A stretch of DNA of 28,339 nt from a virus: IMG/VR virus record IMGVR_UViG_3300010883_000304, positions 1 through 28,339 of that record; one strand, 5' to 3'. Shown here piece by piece: positions 24,952-28,339 of the stretch (positions within the stretch are counted from its first letter, which is position 1; each line of letters starts with the position of its first letter). A program made the translations under genes and the position numbers. Under the pieces are notes generated by a model. It searched no databases. It was not told the origin of the DNA and was given only the letters and a program-made list of their open reading frames with translations.

Positions 24952-25675
24952 TAATTTAAAAATTAAGTTGTTGGACAAAGTTATAACACGAAGATGGTTA
25001 GAGCTATGGCAGAGTCTAGGTATCAATCCTGATTCAATCATCAATAATGCTAACACCAATGACAGTGATTTTGTAAATGACATACACAAAGCAAATGAAA
25101 TTTTTGGATTTGGTTGGCCAAGCAATCCAACTACCCAGGAAGAATACAACAAGATGCACAAAGATATAGAAACTGCACCAAAAGATAAAGCAGATATACT
25201 ACAGAGCATACACAACAATTTACATGTGAAAGAATCAAAGGGAAAAGAAATAAGTCAAATACAATTTGTTTGGTCGGAAAGTCTGGGACAATTTTATAAA
25301 AAAAAGCCTATAGATTGTGACATGCCCGAAGATGCCGAACCATTTGACAAAAAAATCAAATATGGAGATGTATATCTTGGGTATCCCCATGTTGGTAAAT
25401 CGCCGGAGATTTGTATGTTGCAAAAAGATAATTCAGTTCTTACACAAACCTGTAAGATCCACAATAAGATTGTGTGCAATATCTTGATAAGCCTTACTAG
25501 TTTAAGTTGCGAAACTGATGATAGGTTATTAAAATGGTATGACAACAATAAAATCACTATGTTTACCAAAGAAGAAATGTTAAAATATAATGGTTGGGCA
25601 AAAATCGGAGAAGTAATTAACAAGGATGAAATAAAAAATTTAGATATGAAAAATCTAACAATGCTTTATGAATAG
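24938..25675 (+). CDS. Unrecognised protein between gp47 and gp46
   Basis: Product of 245 residues that I do not recognise. It opens with a basic, helix-prone segment (LKIKLLDKVITRRWLELWQSL), has GFGWPSNPTTQEEYNKMHKD around residues 57-76, and a mixed polar middle. The C-terminal half includes CKIHNKIVCNILISL and FTKEEMLKYNGWAKIGEV. No nucleotide-binding, nuclease or zinc-binding pattern is clear; cysteines are few and scattered. There is no signal peptide or membrane helix. It overlaps gp47 by 14 bases and the next small gene by 8, so it is translated as part of the 47/46 unit. That suggests, but does not prove, a role with the nuclease. No good Shine-Dalgarno is visible. Confidence 0.8.
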   Translation: MLQVSNLKIKLLDKVITRRWLELWQSLGINPDSIINNANTNDSDFVNDIHKANEIFGFGWPSNPTTQEEYNKMHKDIETAPKDKADILQSIHNNLHVKESKGKEISQIQFVWSESLGQFYKKKPIDCDMPEDAEPFDKKIKYGDVYLGYPHVGKSPEICMLQKDNSVLTQTCKIHNKIVCNILISLTSLSCETDDRLLKWYDNNKITMFTKEEMLKYNGWAKIGEVINKDEIKNLDMKNLTMLYE

Positions 25676-25826
25676 ATCAAAAAGAAAATTTTGGAAACTA
25701 TTGACTCAAAAACCCAAAAAGAAATGGGAAACCAACATATCAGACAAAGATACTCCACACAGTGTATGGTTGGCTGGTTATAATAGATGGCGCAAATTAA
25801 TGGAAAAAGTAAATGCTGACAATTAA
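25668..25826 (+). CDS. Small basic tryptophan-rich protein, 52 residues
   Basis: A short frame starts with the ATG at 25,668, which overlaps the previous stop (ATGAATAG), and ends with TAA 14 bases inside gp46. The product begins MNRSKRKFWKLL and contains KPKKKWETN and TPHSVWLAGYNRWRKLME. It has four tryptophans in 52 residues and a strongly basic N-terminal half. I do not recognise it. Coding is supported by the tight overlaps on both sides and the way it fills the only gap in the unit; a nucleic-acid contact is conceivable from its charge. Confidence 0.6.
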   Translation: MNRSKRKFWKLLTQKPKKKWETNISDKDTPHSVWLAGYNRWRKLMEKVNADN

Positions 25827-27624
25827 AGAGCTGACTGTAAAGAACTTCATGAGTGTTGGGAACCAGGCACAGGCCATAGACTTCTCAAATAAAAGTCTAG
25901 TATTGGTCATTGGTGAGAACATGGACCTAGGCGGGGACGATGCAGGCGCAAGAAATGGAACAGGTAAGACAACAATTATAAATGCACTATCGTATGTGTT
26001 CTTTGGTGAAGCCCTGACAAATATCAGAAGAGACAATCTTGTAAACAAGACCAATGGAAAGGGCATGGTTGTTAGTGTAAAGTTCATAAAGAACGGAGTA
26101 ACCTACACCATAGAGAGAGGCAGAAAACCACAGATATTTAAATTCTTTGCAAACAACATCGAACAAAACACAGAGAGTAACGAAGCACAAGGTGAAAACA
26201 GAGAAACACAACAAGAAATAAACAAATTAATGGGCATGACTCATGCCATGTTCAAAAACATAATTGCATTGAACACATACACACAACCTTTTTTATCAAC
26301 AAAACAAGCAGAACAAAGAGAAATTATAGAACAGTTGCTTGGAATAACTTTACTTTCACAAAAGGCAGATCTATTGCGAGATAAACAAAAAGCAACAAAA
26401 CAGTTGTTGAACGAAGAAAAATTAATGATAGATGCAAAAGTTGTTTCAAATGCAAAAATAGATGAATCAATTGACAGTTTAAAAATAAGATCCATTGCTT
26501 GGCAAAAACAAAAAGAACAAGATGCAACGAATTTTGCAGAAGCAATAGCAGAACTAGAGAAGGTTGATATAAAGGCAGAACTAGATGCACACAAACGTCT
26601 ACAGAAACACAATGAGAATTACATAAAACTTTTAAGTTTACAAAAAGAAAAAGCATATCACGAGGATTCTTACACAAAAGCAAAAAGCATTGTAGACAAA
26701 ACCAAAAGTGATTTAGAGTATGCCGCACAACAAAAATGTCCAACTTGTGAACAAGAATTACACGATGATAAACACGAACACCTAGTAGGCAAACTTAAAA
26801 CTACACTGACAGAATCTAAGGAATACACATCAAAGCTAGAAAGTGATCTTGCAAAAATACAACAGGACATTGATACTATAGGTGATCTAGGTAACACGCC
26901 GGACACGTATTACGACGCAATGGATGAGGCTTATAACCACAAAGGATCATTAAAGGATCTAAAAAGACAGCTAGAGCAAACTGAAAAGAAAGAAGACGTA
27001 TATGCAGAACAGATAGAAGAAATGCAAAGCAAGGCAATACAAAAGATCGACTATGAAAAGGCAAACGAATTAGAAGATTTACACAGACACCAGGAGTTCT
27101 TGTATAAGTTGTTGACAGCGAAAGATTCTTTTATAAGAACAAGAATCATAGAACAAAACTTAACCTACTTGAATCAACGTCTAGCATATTTCTTAGGCAA
27201 AGTAAAACTGCCACACACTGTAACTTTCCAATCAGATCTAAGTGTACGTATTGAGGAATTAGGCAGAGAACTAGATTTTGATAATTTAAGTCGAGGTGAG
27301 AGAAATAGATTGATCCTAAGTTTGAGTTGGGCGTTCAGAGATGTGTGGGAAAGCCTTTATCAACAGATCAACTTGCTGTTTATTGACGAGCTTATAGATG
27401 CAGGAATGGATCTATCAGGTGTTGAAAGTTCCATGGCTGTGTTGAAAGACATGAGTAGGACACAGAAGAAAAATATTTTCCTAATATCTCACAAAGACGA
27501 ATTGGTAAGCAGGGTAAACTCTGTTTTGAAAGTGGTAAAAGAAAACGGTTTTACTAACTATGCTAATGATGTTGACATATTGTTTAATTTTTATGTTGAC
27601 AAAACCACATCTTACGTGCTTTAA
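25813..27624 (+). CDS. gp46: Recombination endonuclease subunit gp46 (SbcC/Rad50-like ATPase)
   Basis: Product of 603 residues, similar to T4 gp46 (560). It is the SMC-like ATPase partner of gp47 in DNA end resection. The N-terminal half-site has a P-loop ARNGTGKTT with Lys52 and Thr53. Two long coiled coils (about 165-300 and 320-440) flank a zinc hook CPTC (Cys309, Cys312). The C-terminal half-site has the ABC signature LSRGE (492-496), Walker B LLFIDE with Asp525 and Glu526, and the H-loop His560 in LISHKDE. The usual first glycine of the P-loop is alanine (Ala46). The start overlaps the small upstream gene by 14 bases, with GGAAAAAG as a weak ribosome site. Confidence 0.95.
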   Translation: MLTIKELTVKNFMSVGNQAQAIDFSNKSLVLVIGENMDLGGDDAGARNGTGKTTIINALSYVFFGEALTNIRRDNLVNKTNGKGMVVSVKFIKNGVTYTIERGRKPQIFKFFANNIEQNTESNEAQGENRETQQEINKLMGMTHAMFKNIIALNTYTQPFLSTKQAEQREIIEQLLGITLLSQKADLLRDKQKATKQLLNEEKLMIDAKVVSNAKIDESIDSLKIRSIAWQKQKEQDATNFAEAIAELEKVDIKAELDAHKRLQKHNENYIKLLSLQKEKAYHEDSYTKAKSIVDKTKSDLEYAAQQKCPTCEQELHDDKHEHLVGKLKTTLTESKEYTSKLESDLAKIQQDIDTIGDLGNTPDTYYDAMDEAYNHKGSLKDLKRQLEQTEKKEDVYAEQIEEMQSKAIQKIDYEKANELEDLHRHQEFLYKLLTAKDSFIRTRIIEQNLTYLNQRLAYFLGKVKLPHTVTFQSDLSVRIEELGRELDFDNLSRGERNRLILSLSWAFRDVWESLYQQINLLFIDELIDAGMDLSGVESSMAVLKDMSRTQKKNIFLISHKDELVSRVNSVLKVVKENGFTNYANDVDILFNFYVDKTTSYVL

Positions 27625-27625
27625 T
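27596..27625 (+). promoter_or_regulatory. Sigma-70 type promoter for the H1-like gene
   Basis: TTGACA (27,596-27,601, a perfect -35) and TTTAAT (27,620-27,625, five of six) are separated by 18 bases at the end of gp46. The predicted start is near 27,632, leaving a leader of about 45 bases. This is the form of an early promoter read by unmodified host polymerase. It overlaps coding sequence, so a chance match is possible. Confidence 0.5.
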
Positions 27626-27630
27626 AACAC

Positions 27631-27648
27631 TAACGTTAATTAATGTTA
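27631..27648 (+). repeat. 18-base palindrome at the predicted transcript start
   Basis: TAACGTTAATTAATGTTA is an inverted repeat with one mismatched position pair (a G-T pair, which can wobble-pair in RNA). It lies at or just after the predicted start site of the H1-like gene's promoter. It could be an operator for a dimeric protein or a small RNA hairpin at the 5' end. Confidence 0.4.
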
Positions 27649-27662
27649 TCGTACGACAACTA

Positions 27663-27671
27663 AAGGAAGGA
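27663..27671 (+). promoter_or_regulatory. Strong ribosome binding site of the H1-like gene
   Basis: AAGGAAGGA lies six bases before the ATG at 27,678. It is the strongest Shine-Dalgarno in the window, fitting a small protein made in high amount. Confidence 0.7.
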
Positions 27672-27677
27672 CAAATT

Positions 27678-27872
27678 ATGTCACAAGAAACACATGAATC
27701 GATCATGACTGAGATACAGACTTACTCAGAAGAGAATGGTAAGTTTGTAGACAAGGGTGTTAAAGCATCTGCGACTAGAGCCAGAAAAGCATTAGCAAAT
27801 CTTTCAAAGCTGATCAAAGCAAGAAGAAAAGAAATTCAAGAAGTTAAGAACGCGGCAAAAACAGCGGCGTAA
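27678..27872 (+). CDS. Histone H1-like (Hc1-type) DNA-binding protein
   Basis: Product of 64 residues with an acidic/polar first third and a basic Lys/Arg/Ala-rich remainder. KASATRARKALANLSKLIKARRKEIQ (in two parts: residues about 29-44 and 45-56) follows the pattern of chlamydial-type Hc1 proteins, in which an A-x-R-x-R helix is followed by KL-x-K-x-x-RKEI. It lacks the long lysine-rich tail of full-length Hc1. Such proteins bind DNA without sequence preference and compact it. Here it could condense phage or host DNA or act in DNA metabolism. It forms its own small unit, with promoter-like sequence, strong ribosome site and terminator. Confidence 0.65.
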   Translation: MSQETHESIMTEIQTYSEENGKFVDKGVKASATRARKALANLSKLIKARRKEIQEVKNAAKTAA

Positions 27873-27898
27873 TTTTCTTGAGCATTTAAAAGTTGAAG

Positions 27899-27926
27899 CC
27901 CTCGACTCACAGTCGGGGGTTTTTTT
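27899..27926 (+). terminator. Rho-independent terminator
   Basis: A nine-pair stem (CCCTCGACT with AGTCGGGGG, one G-U pair) closes a CAC loop and is followed by seven T. It lies 27 bases after the H1-like stop. The complementary strand has no T-run after the stem, so it acts in the plus direction only. The T-run overlaps the stop codon of the converging gene. Confidence 0.9.
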
Positions 27927-28332
27927 ATGACTTGAGTATTCCCTTGCCGTGTACCCTCACACGGATATGACCGTTGTAGTAATCCTTGGTTTCCAACACC
28001 TTACGTGAGAATTGTTCACGTGCCTCCACGTATGACAGCTCTGATTTTGACTTGCAGTAGAACAGTATTTCCCTCTTGAAGTTTTCCGCTCCAAGCCTCT
28101 TTATATCTATTGTCAAGTCATCACTGGATCCGTAGTACTCCTGCCAGTCACTCTCAACCTTGTACCTACGTCTGTTGCGTCTACCTTTCAGGGGCGCCTT
28201 GGACCTTTTGAATTTCGCAAGTTTCTTGCCTATGTATTTCCTGCCGTCAATTGTGTTGGTTATCTCGTAGACGAAACCCACGCAGTCCTCTGGTAATTCC
28301 GTAATGTCTTTCTCTTGGTATGTCCAGTGCAT
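27925..28332 (-). CDS. GIY-YIG nuclease-like protein
   Basis: Product of 135 residues. The GIY-YIG core is visible as GFVYEI (19-24) and KYIGKK (32-37), spaced by nine residues, so the first motif is FVY instead of GIY. A basic stretch KGRRNRRRYK follows at 49-58, then DWQEYYGSS. The putative metal-binding glutamate is Glu103 or Glu106 in YVEAREQF, and Asn120 is in DYYNG. The length fits a stand-alone catalytic domain without the DNA-recognition tail of homing enzymes such as I-TevI. It could be a free-standing homing-type or repair nuclease. The start at 28,332 is near the window edge, so a further upstream start cannot be excluded. Confidence 0.7.
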   Translation of the reverse strand: MHWTYQEKDITELPEDCVGFVYEITNTIDGRKYIGKKLAKFKRSKAPLKGRRNRRRYKVESDWQEYYGSSDDLTIDIKRLGAENFKREILFYCKSKSELSYVEAREQFSRKVLETKDYYNGHIRVRVHGKGILKS

Positions 28333-28339
28333 ATTGGTA

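Noticed and set aside
27615-27623. T4 MotA-box-like TGCTTTA before the H1-like gene
   Set aside because: It is the gp46 C-terminus and stop codon, and the nearest TAnnnT -10 box is 17 bases away instead of 11-13. The TTGACA/TTTAAT pair explains the region better.
1-28339. tRNA genes, CRISPR arrays, insertion sequences
   Set aside because: No cloverleaf-like segment, spaced direct-repeat array or transposase was seen in the short non-coding gaps or elsewhere.

Overview
This window looks like part of the genome of a T4-like myovirus, probably marine (of the cyanophage or pelagiphage type). It is AT-rich and almost fully coding, and it carries a recognisable T4 core: baseplate genes 48, 53, 5, 25 and 6, late sigma factor gene 55 and recombination nuclease genes 47 and 46. 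The host cannot be read from the sequence.

Layout. From about 22,850 down to position 1, everything lies on the minus strand and forms one baseplate/tail operon: gp48, gp53, a large hub protein in the gp27 position, gp5, gp25, gp6, and then one enormous open reading frame that begins at 12,901 and is still open at the window edge (at least 4,300 codons). Four of the six junctions in this operon are one-base TAATG stop/start overlaps, which implies translational coupling. A perfect copy of the T4 late promoter (TATAAATA, minus strand, 22,845-22,852) stands in front of gp48.

Diverging from that promoter on the plus strand is a second unit: gene 55 (the sigma factor expected to read the late promoter), gp47 (Mre11-like), an unrecognised 245-residue protein, a 52-residue basic protein, and gp46 (SbcC/Rad50-like). 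A small Hc1/histone H1-like gene follows, with its own apparent sigma-70 type promoter, a palindrome at the predicted transcript start, a strong ribosome binding site and a rho-independent terminator. At the right edge a GIY-YIG nuclease-like gene converges from the minus strand; its stop codon overlaps the terminator's T-run.

How the genes work together. The minus-strand operon supplies the tail-tube cap, inner baseplate wedge and central hub/spike. The giant protein sits where T4 has gene 7 and beyond, and is probably a peripheral baseplate or host-contact component. The plus-strand unit supplies late transcription and the gp46/47 end-processing nuclease used in recombination-dependent replication.

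The most interesting object is the giant protein. It combines a cupredoxin-like domain with a complete His/Cys/His/Met type 1 copper ligand pattern, seven FG-GAP repeats consistent with an integrin-type seven-bladed beta-propeller, two aromatic-rich carbohydrate-binding-like segments, two GGxGY-type repeats, and a long C-terminal series of beta-sandwich repeats. The tetrapeptide DGS[ST] recurs 16 times across these unrelated modules. No tRNA, CRISPR array, insertion sequence or broken gene was seen.
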